From an uncultured Roseibium sp. (lineage in GTDB: Bacteria; Pseudomonadota; Alphaproteobacteria; Rhizobiales; Stappiaceae), in the NCBI RefSeq assembly GCF_947494555.1, contig NZ_CANLVF010000007.1, positions 186,001 through 250,000 on the forward strand: DNA of 64,000 nucleotides, written 5' to 3'. Below, piece after piece: positions 26,524 to 35,245 of the stretch. How positions within the stretch are numbered: the first letter of the stretch is position 1; each line of letters starts with the position of its first letter. A program made the position numbers and the translations under genes. The notes under the pieces are model-generated. The model was not told where the DNA came from, ran no database searches, and saw only the letters and a program-made list of their open reading frames with translations.

Positions 26524-28083
26524 ATGCAAGCAACAAGTGGAAAGATTCTCATCGTCGACGACGATCCGATCCAGCGCAGGCTTCTTGAAGAGGCCGTCCG
26601 GAAATTCGGCTACCGTTCCAAGACGGCGGAAAACGGCATCGAAGCGATGCGGATCATGAGCGGTCCCGAATCAGGCGAGATCGATCTGGTAATTCTGGAC
26701 ATGGTCATGCCGGAGCTGGATGGATTGGGCGTGCTGGAACAGCTGCGTGCGAATAAGAACGCCACGCCGGTCATCGTGCAAACCGCGCACGGCGGGATCG
26801 ATACGGTTGTAAGCGTCATGAACGCCGGTGCACAGGACTTCGTTGTCAAGCCGGTTGCCCCCGAGCGTCTTAATGTCTCCATTCGCAATCTTCTGAAAAC
26901 GTCGGCTCTTGAAGACGAGATCACCCGGTTCAGGAAACAGGCCTCTGGAACGCTGACATTCGCGGATATCATCACACATTCCGCGGCGATGGAGCGTGTG
27001 ATCAGTCTCGGCAAACGGGCTGCCGCGTCCAACATTCCGATCCTCATCGAAGGAGAAAGCGGCGTCGGCAAGGAAATGATCGCCAGTGCCATTCAAGGTT
27101 CGAGCGATCGCAAATCCAAGCCGCTGGTCGCCGTCAACTGCGGCGCTATTCCCGAGAATCTGGTCGAATCCATCCTGTTCGGGCACGAAAAGGGCGCATT
27201 TACCGGCGCTATCGACAAACATGTCGGCAAATTCCAGGAAGCGCATGGCGGGACATTGTTTCTCGACGAGGTCGGTGAACTGCCACAGGACGTGCAGGTG
27301 AAATTGCTGCGCGCGATCCAGGAGAGTGAAATCGATCCGATTGGGGCGCGCCGCCCGGTGAAAGTGGATTTCCGCCTGATTTCAGCGACCAACCGTCGCC
27401 TGATCGACCAGGTCAAGGAAGGCCTCTTCCGTGAAGATCTTTACTATCGTCTCAACGTATTTCCGATCTGGATTCCCCCTTTGCGCGACCGGCGCGAGGA
27501 CATTCCGGCGCTCACCCGCCATTTTCTGGCAAGGTTTGCGGCTGAAGAGGGCAAACCTCACGTGGCCGGCGTGGCAACCGATACGGTGGCAATGCTCCAG
27601 GACTACCATTGGCCAGGAAACATTCGCCAACTTGAAAACGCCGTTTTCAGGGCCGTCGTTCTGTGTGACGGTGCCCAGCTGACCGTCAATGACTTTCCCC
27701 AGATCGCAGCGGCGGTGGATCAGCCGATTGTCGAAACCGCCGTCACGGCACAGCCTGTGGCCGCAAGCAACGCTCCTCCCCCGCCCGATTTCGCTCAGCC
27801 AGCACAAAGTGGTGATCCGCAGCTTGCTCCAGCACACCCTGCACCTGCGGCACAATCCGGCTTTGAGTTCGCCGCACCTTTCGGGTTCATGCGGAACCTG
27901 GACCACGAGGGGCATGTCCGGAAACTGACTGAAATCGAAGAAGAATTGATTCGAGCCGCCATCAATCACTATTCAGGCCGCATGACGGAGGTTGCCAAGC
28001 GACTGGGCATCGGACGATCCACACTTTATAGGAAGCTCAAGGAATACGGCCTGGAAGACAACGACAAGAATGCGGCTGCCTGA
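26524..28083 (+). CDS. Sigma-54-dependent response regulator (orphan, NtrC type)
   Basis: A 519-residue regulator. Residues 1-125 are a receiver domain (DDD at 12-14, phospho-acceptor Asp59 in VILDM). Then an AAA+ domain with Walker A GESGVGKE, the sigma-54 contact loop GAFTGA, Walker B LFLDEVGELP and the sensor II region WPGNIRQLEN. A ~100-residue Pro/Ala/Gln-rich linker leads to a C-terminal Fis-type helix-turn-helix (GRMTEVAKRLGIGRSTLYRK). No histidine kinase gene is nearby. It activates RpoN promoters; targets unknown. The linker is longer than in NtrC. Confidence 0.9.
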   Translation: MQATSGKILIVDDDPIQRRLLEEAVRKFGYRSKTAENGIEAMRIMSGPESGEIDLVILDMVMPELDGLGVLEQLRANKNATPVIVQTAHGGIDTVVSVMNAGAQDFVVKPVAPERLNVSIRNLLKTSALEDEITRFRKQASGTLTFADIITHSAAMERVISLGKRAAASNIPILIEGESGVGKEMIASAIQGSSDRKSKPLVAVNCGAIPENLVESILFGHEKGAFTGAIDKHVGKFQEAHGGTLFLDEVGELPQDVQVKLLRAIQESEIDPIGARRPVKVDFRLISATNRRLIDQVKEGLFREDLYYRLNVFPIWIPPLRDRREDIPALTRHFLARFAAEEGKPHVAGVATDTVAMLQDYHWPGNIRQLENAVFRAVVLCDGAQLTVNDFPQIAAAVDQPIVETAVTAQPVAASNAPPPPDFAQPAQSGDPQLAPAHPAPAAQSGFEFAAPFGFMRNLDHEGHVRKLTEIEEELIRAAINHYSGRMTEVAKRLGIGRSTLYRKLKEYGLEDNDKNAAA

Positions 28084-28319
28084 ATAACGACAAGAATCTG
28101 GCGAAGACGGGCAAATGGACGATTTTTTGACGCATTCTGCCACTATCCAGCGTTCAGGCAGGGTTTTTTCCAAATTGCAGGCTTGCCGTTGCATTAATGC
28201 TACGATTATCACGCAAGCGAAATTAGGGTAAAAACTTCTTAACTAGCAGCAGGTATTGTATGGCTCCTGCTGGGGAGCATGGGACGGGCACAAGCCCTCA
28301 AAAAACGGCGAGATAGAGA

Positions 28320-30155
28320 TTGCGTAACCGATTTTTTGATTTCGGCGCCGTCGGTTGGCTGAAGCGGGCTGCGAAAGTTGCAGGTGCGTTTTTAATTGCG
28401 TCTGCATGCTTCGCTGGCGGTGCATCTGCGGAAACCAGAACACTCAAGCTTTACAACACGCATACCAAGGAACGGGTTTCCATCACGTTCAAGAGAAACG
28501 GCCGCTATCTTCCTGCAGGTCTGCGGGAAGTGAACCGTTTTTTGCGCGACTGGCGCCGTAATGAAATCATCAAGATGGATCCCGAACTCTTGGATCTGAT
28601 CTGGGAAGTCTACCGGGAAGTGCGCGGCAGAGAGCACATTTACGTCGTCTCCAGTTACCGTTCGCCTGCAACCAACAACATGTTGCGCAAAAGATCGTCC
28701 GGCGTTGCCCGGAACAGCCAGCATACGCTTGGCAAAGCCATGGATTTTTATATTCCCGGGGTCAATCTTGCCAGACTGAGGGCCGCAGGGTTGCGCAAGG
28801 AAGTTGGCGGCGTCGGATATTACCCGCGCTCCGGATCTCCCTTTGTGCATATGGATACCGGACGGGTGCGCCACTGGCCGAAGATGAGCCGCTCGCAGTT
28901 GGCGAAGGTCTTCCCGAACGGAAAAACGTTGCACATTCCTTCAGACGGAAAACCGTTGAAGGGTTACAAGCTCGCTCTTGCTGAATCCAAATCCGGCAAG
29001 CGCAAGTCAACCTCCCGGCCGACACTTGTTGCGTCGAGCAGAAGCAGTGAACCGGGTGCGCGCGCACCAACGACGCGTGCACCAACGACGCGTGCACCAA
29101 CGACGCGTGACCAGAACCTGACCGCCCCCGGCAAACCGATCCCCAATGCGGAAACCAATGATCGGCCTGCCAGAGAAGGAGGCGGTAACCTGTTCGCCGG
29201 CCTGTTCGGCGGTGGTAACACGAAGGACAACGACCAGGCCAACCGCTCCGGCGCTGTTGGCAACAGAGGCGCTACGCGCACAGCAAGCGTTTCGCCCGTT
29301 CTTAAAAATCCACCGGTCCCAACACGCAAGGTTCTTCAGACAGAACCGGAGCCGCAAACTGCCGAACCGATTGTTGTGGCCAGTATCGCACCCGGCGACA
29401 AACCGCTCGTTTCCGGGCCGGTACCGCCGCTGCCGGTTGGCCAGGCGCCGGTGGCAAACACGCTCGATGCTCAACGCGTCGCCCTGGAAAACGGGCAGAC
29501 GCCAACAAGCAACGAAGCCATTGGCTCCAGGTTCCAGATCGCGGCATCTCCCGCGCAAAAACCTGACAGGGGCCTGAGTGATGCCGCAAAAGTGGCCGCA
29601 GCAGAACTTGGCCTTGAAGGTTCAGGCAATCCGTCTGACGTTGCGCCTACCGATGATCCAGTTGCAGCGATTGCAGCAGCAACGGGGACTGCCTTGCCGT
29701 TTCCTGCGCCCGCGCCGAGGCCTGAAACGACACTGGCCTATGCGTCGCCGACCGTGACACCGCCAGTCCTGAAGCGCTCATTGCGCCCGTCAGTCTCTGC
29801 GGGTGATGAGGCCGAGCTCGGACGCGTAGAGCGCTCTGCACCTGCCAGCGCGAATCGGCCACAGCCCTCGCTCTCCGGCCGTATTCCACGCGACCAGATT
29901 ATCGATCCGATGGCAGGCTTTGCCGGTTTGCCAGACAAATCAGAGCCGACACTCTTGTCAGGCGACGGCACAACGCGCCACCAGACTTTCGCGTCGTTGA
30001 TCCATCCCAATCAGCGCAAGCTCAAGAGCGTGATGATGCCGGCCAATCGCTTCGTATCCGGTGGCTTTAACCAGGCGCCTTACGGAGCGCTCAGGACGGA
30101 TCGCTTTGACGGTGGCCCGGCAGTTGTGGTTCTGCCAGTCCAATACGCCAGATAA
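28320..30155 (+). CDS. Exported DUF882 (M15-like peptidase) protein with long disordered tail
   Basis: A 611-residue protein from a TTG at 28320 with GAGA upstream. Signal peptide ends ASAC-FAGGASA near residue 37. Residues 40-215 form a DUF882/peptidase M15 domain: SSYRS, then His135, Asp142 (SQHTLGKAMDF) and His177 (FVHMDTG) as zinc ligands. E. coli MepK in this family is an L,D-endopeptidase cleaving peptidoglycan cross-links. The remaining ~390 residues are low-complexity Pro/Ala/Thr-rich with a three-unit APTTR repeat; most family members stop after the catalytic domain. Probably a periplasmic cell-wall hydrolase. A bidirectional terminator follows. Confidence 0.85.
   Translation: MRNRFFDFGAVGWLKRAAKVAGAFLIASACFAGGASAETRTLKLYNTHTKERVSITFKRNGRYLPAGLREVNRFLRDWRRNEIIKMDPELLDLIWEVYREVRGREHIYVVSSYRSPATNNMLRKRSSGVARNSQHTLGKAMDFYIPGVNLARLRAAGLRKEVGGVGYYPRSGSPFVHMDTGRVRHWPKMSRSQLAKVFPNGKTLHIPSDGKPLKGYKLALAESKSGKRKSTSRPTLVASSRSSEPGARAPTTRAPTTRAPTTRDQNLTAPGKPIPNAETNDRPAREGGGNLFAGLFGGGNTKDNDQANRSGAVGNRGATRTASVSPVLKNPPVPTRKVLQTEPEPQTAEPIVVASIAPGDKPLVSGPVPPLPVGQAPVANTLDAQRVALENGQTPTSNEAIGSRFQIAASPAQKPDRGLSDAAKVAAAELGLEGSGNPSDVAPTDDPVAAIAAATGTALPFPAPAPRPETTLAYASPTVTPPVLKRSLRPSVSAGDEAELGRVERSAPASANRPQPSLSGRIPRDQIIDPMAGFAGLPDKSEPTLLSGDGTTRHQTFASLIHPNQRKLKSVMMPANRFVSGGFNQAPYGALRTDRFDGGPAVVVLPVQYAR
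29064..29108. repeat. Three exact 15-bp tandem repeats inside the DUF882 gene
   Basis: GCACCAACGACGCGT three times in frame, coding for APTTR units in the disordered linker. Likely length-variable by slippage. Confidence 0.92.
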
Positions 30156-30184
30156 CGATCGCATAGGCGACGAGATCAAAAAAA

Positions 30185-30209
30185 GAGCGGCACCCACGCC
30201 GCTCTTTTT
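30185..30209. terminator. Bidirectional intrinsic terminator
   Basis: GAGCGGC, loop ACCCAC, GCCGCTC followed by TTTTT, and preceded by a run of A. It serves both the DUF882 gene and the convergent DUF2312 gene. Confidence 0.88.
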
Positions 30210-30230
30210 GTTTGCAAAAGGCTGGAAAAC

Positions 30231-30497
30231 TCAGCCCTCAGGGGCGACCGGGCCTGCCATTCCAAGGGCGTGCATATAAAGGTCGAGAACAGCCTCTTCC
30301 TCTTCGCGCTCGTGAGGTTGTTTTTTGCGCAGCGAGACGATCTTGCGCATGATCTTCACGTCATACCCATTGCCCTTGGCTTCCGCATAGACATCCTTGA
30401 TGTCGTCGGCAATCACCTTCTTTTCTTCTTCCAGTCGTTCAATGCGTTCAACAAATGCCCGCAGCTGGTCTGCTGCAACTCCACCTGGATCGGACAT
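30231..30497 (-). CDS. gapR: GapR/DUF2312 (UPF0335) nucleoid-associated protein
   Basis: An 88-residue protein with the conserved core ERIERLEEEKKVIADDIKDV and YAEAKGNGYDVKIMRKIVSLR, then an acidic stretch and LDLYMHALG. This is the DUF2312 family; Caulobacter GapR binds overtwisted AT-rich DNA as a tetrameric clamp and helps replication and topoisomerases. Highly charged, coiled-coil N-terminal half. The assignment to GapR itself rests on family membership. Confidence 0.88.
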   Translation of the reverse strand: MSDPGGVAADQLRAFVERIERLEEEKKVIADDIKDVYAEAKGNGYDVKIMRKIVSLRKKQPHEREEEEAVLDLYMHALGMAGPVAPEG

Positions 30498-30643
30498 GAA
30501 ACACTTTCTCCTTATTCATTCTTCTTGATCTGTCTGCGGCCGGTGCCAGTTGATCTCTGGCCCAACCGAAAGACAATCCTGTTCCGCGCTGTCCCGTGCC
30601 AGACTCGACTTCCGCCGTCAACCATGCACAGCACTTGTTCAAT

Positions 30644-30940
30644 TCAATGCTCAGGTTTGTTCGTCTCAAAAGCGGCCTTCTGTTCGGCGGACGCTTCCGT
30701 CTGGTATTTGTCTTTCCATTCGCCGTAGGGCATGCCGTAAACGATTTCACGCGCATCGGCTTTTTCAAGGTCTAGACCTTTGTCCTGTGCAGCGTCCTGA
30801 TACCAGTTCGACAGGCAATTCCGGCAGAATCCCGTCAGATTCATCATGTCGATGTTCTGAACATCGGTACGTTTGCGCAGATGATCGACAAGACGTCTGA
30901 ACACCGCAGCTTCCAATTCCAATTTCGTTTGATCGTCCAT
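30644..30940 (-). CDS. DUF1244 domain protein
   Basis: A 98-residue protein (MDDQTKLELEAAVFRRLVDH). The block NIDMMNLTGFCRNCLSNWY with its C-x2-C pair, followed by MPYGEWKDKYQ, is diagnostic of DUF1244 (SMc04008-like), widespread in alphaproteobacteria; function unknown. The paired cysteines could hold metal. ATG at 30940 is chosen because homology starts there; the frame extends 12 residues further. It follows the N-formylglutamate amidohydrolase gene by 36 bp, so likely one operon. Confidence 0.85.
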   Translation of the reverse strand: MDDQTKLELEAAVFRRLVDHLRKRTDVQNIDMMNLTGFCRNCLSNWYQDAAQDKGLDLEKADAREIVYGMPYGEWKDKYQTEASAEQKAAFETNKPEH

Positions 30941-30976
30941 CGCAACAAAAACTCCCTCGCTTTGCTCCACCGCCAT

Positions 30977-31786
30977 TCAATATGTGTCGGTTCGGGATTT
31001 GAAGTATTTGATTTTCCGGCAATCCGGCAGGCTGGCGATCCGGCGCAGCAGCGGCGCAAGTCTATGCGCCCATTCTGAATGTCCTTTGTCGGTCGCGATC
31101 AGATCCTGTCGCAATTCAAGCAGCACGTGGGCCAGACCCCGGCGCGTTGCGTGCCGGTACATTGTGTCGTTTTTGAGAGCCCCGTCATAGGGTTCATTGT
31201 CGCCCACGACGAGGTCGTCCTGGGCCCGAAGCCCATCCAGCATCGGCGTTACCGCCCTTGGATCGCTATCCCAGAGAACCGTGGCATGCCAGGGACGCGG
31301 CGCACCGCGCCAGGCTGGTGTGAAGCTGTGTATCGAAACCACGACCGGCGGCGCAGTCACTTCCATCATCTTGTCGATCGTCTGGTCTACAAGGTCGTGA
31401 TAGGGCTTGTAATACTGTTCTATGCGAAAGGCACGTTCGCTCGCATCCACCCTTGCATTGCCAGGGACAACAGCACCATCGGACAACCGCATGATCAGTG
31501 TCGGATCGTCCTCACCCCTGTTCGGATCGATAAACAGGCGGGAAAAGGTCGTCATGCAGGCAGGTGCTTCAAGTTGTTTTGCCAGCTCGAGCGTAACCGC
31601 ACGCGCACCGATATCAAAACCGATATGCCGCTGAAACTGCTCAGGCGCGACCCCCAGGTCGCCGTACCCGGACGGCACGGCATTGGAGGCATGATCGCAT
31701 AGCAGCAGAACCCCCGAAGTCAGGTCTCCGGCAATATACTCTGTCGGCTCAAAGATCTCGCCAGCCATTGCTGCTGTCTGTGTCAT
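30977..31786 (-). CDS. N-formylglutamate amidohydrolase family protein (copy 1)
   Basis: A 269-residue FGase/HutG-like protein. Conserved blocks: LLLCDHASNAVP, GFDIGAR, RLFIDPNRGEDDPTLI, ERAFRIEQYYKPYH, VVSIHSFTP and VGDNEPYDG. These enzymes hydrolyse N-formyl-L-glutamate, the last step of one histidine degradation route, though many homologues have uncertain substrates. No other hut genes are nearby. A second, more canonical copy lies at 37138-38058. It is followed by DUF1244 and GapR genes on the same strand. Confidence 0.82.
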   Translation of the reverse strand: MTQTAAMAGEIFEPTEYIAGDLTSGVLLLCDHASNAVPSGYGDLGVAPEQFQRHIGFDIGARAVTLELAKQLEAPACMTTFSRLFIDPNRGEDDPTLIMRLSDGAVVPGNARVDASERAFRIEQYYKPYHDLVDQTIDKMMEVTAPPVVVSIHSFTPAWRGAPRPWHATVLWDSDPRAVTPMLDGLRAQDDLVVGDNEPYDGALKNDTMYRHATRRGLAHVLLELRQDLIATDKGHSEWAHRLAPLLRRIASLPDCRKIKYFKSRTDTY

Positions 31787-32210
31787 GTCAGGCTTCGTGG
31801 AAAATTGCAGTCGCGGGATGCGCAGGCGAAAAGGTTTACGTCAATCCGCGCGAAGAACCAAGTCTGAATGCGCAAATTGCGCAAGTTCGGCATCACGATT
31901 CGAACGCCGTCACAGAATTGGTGGCTTCTCGGGAAAACTCTGTGAATTCAGACGCCTTTTGCACCGCAAAGACCTGAATCTATACCCTTTATTGACGGCT
32001 AAGCCCTATCAGCGGGGAAACTGCCTTGTTCCCGCCCCAATTCTGGCCACATAGGTGTCGTTATCGTTCTTGCGGGCAGAATTTTTTGAACGGATTTTGG
32101 AAACATGATTGGGTGGGTGCCTGCACTAAAACCCGTTAACGACGTTGACAAGACCCTGTTGTCGACGCAAAAAGCGAATGTCAGTAAAGCAGCAAAGTGA
32201 ACGACTGCAA
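31787..32210. other. Divergent intergenic region
   Basis: About 420 bp between the amidohydrolase gene and the DUF1036 gene. It contains a TTGACA -35-like element at 32145-32150 pointing rightward and an imperfect GCGGGGAAAC/GTTCCCGC inverted repeat near 32010-32035. No convincing gene. Confidence 0.45.
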
Positions 32211-32699
32211 ATGTTTGAGGTTGGGGAACGGTACCATGGATGGTCTCGGGCGCGCGTTGGCACGCCCTTGAGGACAATTGTCGCCGGTTTCCTCGCATTG
32301 CTGTTTTTCTCAACTTCCAGTGACGAAGCCAGGGCAGATCTGAGGCTTTGCAACAAAACGGACAGTCAGGTCGGCGTGGCCATCGGCTACAAGGACAAGA
32401 CTGACTGGGTCACTGAGGGCTGGTGGAACCTTGCCTCAAATTCTTGCGAGACTTTGGTGCCGGGAGCCCTGGTGTCACGATACTATTACATCTACGCAGT
32501 TGATTACGACCAGTTTGGCGAATGGGGCGGCCGTGCATTCATGTGCACCCGTGAGAAAGAGTTCACCATTCGCGGGATTGAAGACTGCGTTGCTCGTGGC
32601 TTTGAGCGGACAGGCTTTTTTGAAATCGACACGGGTGAACAAAGCAGTTGGACGGTCCAGCTGACCGAACCCGTGCAACAAGGAACAGGTGGGCGATGA
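32211..32699 (+). CDS. Exported DUF1036 protein
   Basis: A 162-residue protein if started at the ATG at 32211; an ATG at 32178 is possible and the open frame reaches 32145. An uncleaved-length n-region precedes a hydrophobic signal core and ARA-DLRLCNKT. The mature domain DLRLCNKTDSQVGVAIGYKD ... GWWNLASNSCETL ... YYYIYAVDYD ... FMCTREKEFTI is DUF1036, an exported domain of unknown function with paired cysteines that probably form disulfides. Its stop overlaps the pyruvate kinase ATG by 4 bp. Confidence 0.82.
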   Translation: MFEVGERYHGWSRARVGTPLRTIVAGFLALLFFSTSSDEARADLRLCNKTDSQVGVAIGYKDKTDWVTEGWWNLASNSCETLVPGALVSRYYYIYAVDYDQFGEWGGRAFMCTREKEFTIRGIEDCVARGFERTGFFEIDTGEQSSWTVQLTEPVQQGTGGR

Positions 32700-34132
32700 G
32701 GCGAAACCGGCGAGTCAAGATACTAGCAACTCTCGGACCCTCTTCCTCAGAACAAGACATCATAGAAAATCTTTATCGCTCGGGTGCGGACGTATTCCGC
32801 ATCAACATGAGCCATTCAGATCATGATCGTCTAAAGCTGCTCGTTGAGCGAATCCGTTCTGTTGAGGGAAAAGTTGGGCGGCCAATCGGCATTCTGGCCG
32901 ATTTGCAAGGTCCGAAACTACGGGTTGGCGCGTTCTCCGACGGGCCCGTTATGCTTGAAAACGGTGCAACTTTCACGCTGGACGCCGACACGTCCGGTGG
33001 AGATGTAAATCGCGTGCACCTGCCACATCCGGAAATTCTTCAGGCACTGGAACCAGGTCACCGGTTGCTGCTTGATGACGGCAAGATCCAGCTGAATGTG
33101 GTTGAGGCTAGCCCGACCAAGGCAGTTACCGAGGTCATTGTCGGCGGCAAGCTTTCCGATCGCAAAGGCGTCAGCGTTCCGGACTCCGAAATCGCGACCA
33201 GCGCCATGACGGAAAAGGACCATAAAGATCTCATTGCGGCTCTCGACCAGAATGTTGACTGGGTTGCGCTGTCGTTTGTTCAGCGCCCCGACGACTTGGC
33301 GGAGGTCCGCAAGATTACCCGCGGCCGCGCCGGTGTTTTGGCAAAGATCGAAAAGCCCCAGGCGATTGGGCGCCTCGACGAGATCATTGAGCTGTCAGAC
33401 GCGATCATGGTCGCCCGTGGCGACCTCGGCGTTGAAATGCCGCTAGAACAGGTTCCCGGCCTGCAGAAGCGCATCACGCGTGCTTGCCGCCGTGCCGGCA
33501 AGCCGGTCGTTATTGCAACGCAGATGCTGGAGTCGATGATTTCCGCGCCGGTGCCCACCAGGGCGGAAGTCTCCGACGTCGCAACGGCGGTTTTCGAAGG
33601 CGCTGACGCAGTGATGCTGTCGGCTGAATCTGCAGCCGGTGATTTTCCCATCGAGGCCGTCGCGACGATGGACAAGATCTCCCAGCAGGTCGAACAGGAC
33701 AACAACTACCGCACGATCATTGATGCACAGCGGGCAGAGCCGGAAGCAACCGGTGCGGATGCCATCTCGGCCGCCGCCCGTCAGATTGCCGAAACACTCA
33801 ATCTCGCTGCAGTGGTCTGCTACACGACATCGGGCGCGACCGGACTGCGCGCTTCGCGCGAACGCCCCTCCTCACCCGTGATCGTCTTGTCTCCGGTCCT
33901 TGCGACAGCTCGGCGCCTTTCGCTTGGCTGGGGTCTTCACTGTGTTGTCAGTGAAGATGCGGCAAACGAGGAAGACATGATCGATCGCGCCTGCCGCATT
34001 TCCTTCTCCGAAGGGTTTGCCAAACCGGGTCAGCGCGTCATCGTGACTGCCGGTGTCCCCTTCGGAACGCCCGGATCAACCAACATGCTGCGGATTGCCT
34101 TTGTCGGCAATGACGGTCAGGGCGGAATTTGA
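32696..34132 (+). CDS. pyk: Pyruvate kinase
   Basis: A 478-residue enzyme converting phosphoenolpyruvate and ADP to pyruvate and ATP. Motifs: KILATLGPSS, FRINMSHSDHD, LADLQGPKLRVG, AKIEKPQA, MVARGDLGVEMP and the signature region PVVIATQMLESMI; C-terminal regulatory domain follows. The ATG at 32696 overlaps the DUF1036 stop (ATGA) with AGGTGGG just before it, so the longer frame from 32648 is rejected. Translational coupling to an exported protein of unknown function is conserved-looking but odd. Confidence 0.95.
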   Translation: MRRNRRVKILATLGPSSSEQDIIENLYRSGADVFRINMSHSDHDRLKLLVERIRSVEGKVGRPIGILADLQGPKLRVGAFSDGPVMLENGATFTLDADTSGGDVNRVHLPHPEILQALEPGHRLLLDDGKIQLNVVEASPTKAVTEVIVGGKLSDRKGVSVPDSEIATSAMTEKDHKDLIAALDQNVDWVALSFVQRPDDLAEVRKITRGRAGVLAKIEKPQAIGRLDEIIELSDAIMVARGDLGVEMPLEQVPGLQKRITRACRRAGKPVVIATQMLESMISAPVPTRAEVSDVATAVFEGADAVMLSAESAAGDFPIEAVATMDKISQQVEQDNNYRTIIDAQRAEPEATGADAISAAARQIAETLNLAAVVCYTTSGATGLRASRERPSSPVIVLSPVLATARRLSLGWGLHCVVSEDAANEEDMIDRACRISFSEGFAKPGQRVIVTAGVPFGTPGSTNMLRIAFVGNDGQGGI

Positions 34133-34153
34133 CCCCTTAATCGTTTGAATAAC

Positions 34154-34183
34154 CTGACCGGGCGTTGATTGACGGCCGGTCAG
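34154..34183. terminator. Inverted repeat between convergent genes
   Basis: CTGACCGG (34154-34161) and CCGGTCAG (34176-34183), perfect 8-bp arms with a 14-nt loop. No T-run. It covers the stop of the alpha/beta hydrolase gene. Confidence 0.45.
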
Positions 34184-35190
34184 ACTCTGTCCAGCGAGCC
34201 TTCGGCTTTCGGAGCCAAGTGAGTGCCGTTGTCGGTGCTCTCCACCTTTTTCGCCAGCCTTTGGATCCCCCTGATGATAACGTCCGTATGGGTGTGATGA
34301 GGCATGTGTCCCGCCAGGTCGAGCATCAACAGCTCTGCATTCGGAAGGTCCCGAATGAGCCCCTCGCAATGTATCGACGGCCAGACGACAGTGTCGTGAG
34401 TACCTGTCACGACAAGTGCGGGCTGGCGGATATCGGAATATCGTTTCGACTGGCTTATGACCGCCCGTTTTAAGAAGGCGATCTGGCGTGCGTTGGCGCG
34501 AAAAGATGCCGGTCTGAACAACAGCGGCAACTTCATCTCACGCGGGTAGCCCTGAGGCGCGCCGTCCGGCAGGAAGACATTCGTCAGGGCCTTTGCTGCC
34601 TGTCCCTGTCCGATAGGCAGTGTCAGTGTCCAGCAGAAAATCGCGCCAAGGACCGGCCAGGATGCAACGGTGTAGTACCAGTTGACACCTCCTGGCCATT
34701 CGTGGCTCACCGGCGCCAGAAAAACGAGACCCTTTACTCTGTCCGGCGCGCAGAGACCAAGCGCTGCTGTCACAGACCCGGCAAGGGAGTGACCAACGAC
34801 GATCGCGTTGTCGATTTCGAGCCTTTCCAAAAGAAGCGAAAGAACATGTGCCTGTCCTTCGGGCAAATCGTGCAGCGCGCCTTGCCCGGTCGAAAATCCC
34901 AGGCCTGGACGGTCGATGAACAGCAAATCGTACTTGTTCTTGAGCGATGCCAAAAACGCCAAGCGGGTATCATATGCATTTCCGCTCGCCCCGTGGAGAA
35001 AGACCAGAACTGGTGCATCAGGGTCGCTGCCGTCCGACCGGTAAAAATGATAGTGGAGCCGTGCGCCGCCGACCTCGGCAAAGGATCCGTCCGGTCTGAT
35101 CTGGCGATTGATTTCCCGGACCCGGAAGAACGTGTACAAAAACGCGGCGAACAGCGGTGTAGCGACAACAAAAAAGAAAATCATGAACAT
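34180..35190 (-). CDS. Membrane-anchored alpha/beta hydrolase
   Basis: A 336-residue protein with one N-terminal transmembrane helix (MIFFFVVATPLFAAFLYTFF) then an alpha/beta-hydrolase domain: oxyanion HGASGNAYD, nucleophile elbow GHSLAG, Asp in GTHDTVVWP and His in LAGHMPHHTH. The active site therefore faces one side of the inner membrane. Likely an esterase or lipase-like enzyme; substrate unknown. Start could also be the ATG six bases later. Confidence 0.87.
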   Translation of the reverse strand: MFMIFFFVVATPLFAAFLYTFFRVREINRQIRPDGSFAEVGGARLHYHFYRSDGSDPDAPVLVFLHGASGNAYDTRLAFLASLKNKYDLLFIDRPGLGFSTGQGALHDLPEGQAHVLSLLLERLEIDNAIVVGHSLAGSVTAALGLCAPDRVKGLVFLAPVSHEWPGGVNWYYTVASWPVLGAIFCWTLTLPIGQGQAAKALTNVFLPDGAPQGYPREMKLPLLFRPASFRANARQIAFLKRAVISQSKRYSDIRQPALVVTGTHDTVVWPSIHCEGLIRDLPNAELLMLDLAGHMPHHTHTDVIIRGIQRLAKKVESTDNGTHLAPKAEGSLDRV

Positions 35191-35245
35191 AGCGCGGACA
35201 TAGCATCCGCTCGCCGATTATCAAGACAAGGCAAATTCACAGATC

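Noticed and set aside
29064..29108. CRISPR-like short repeats
   Set aside because: Contiguous units without spacers, in frame within a gene: a coding minisatellite, not CRISPR.
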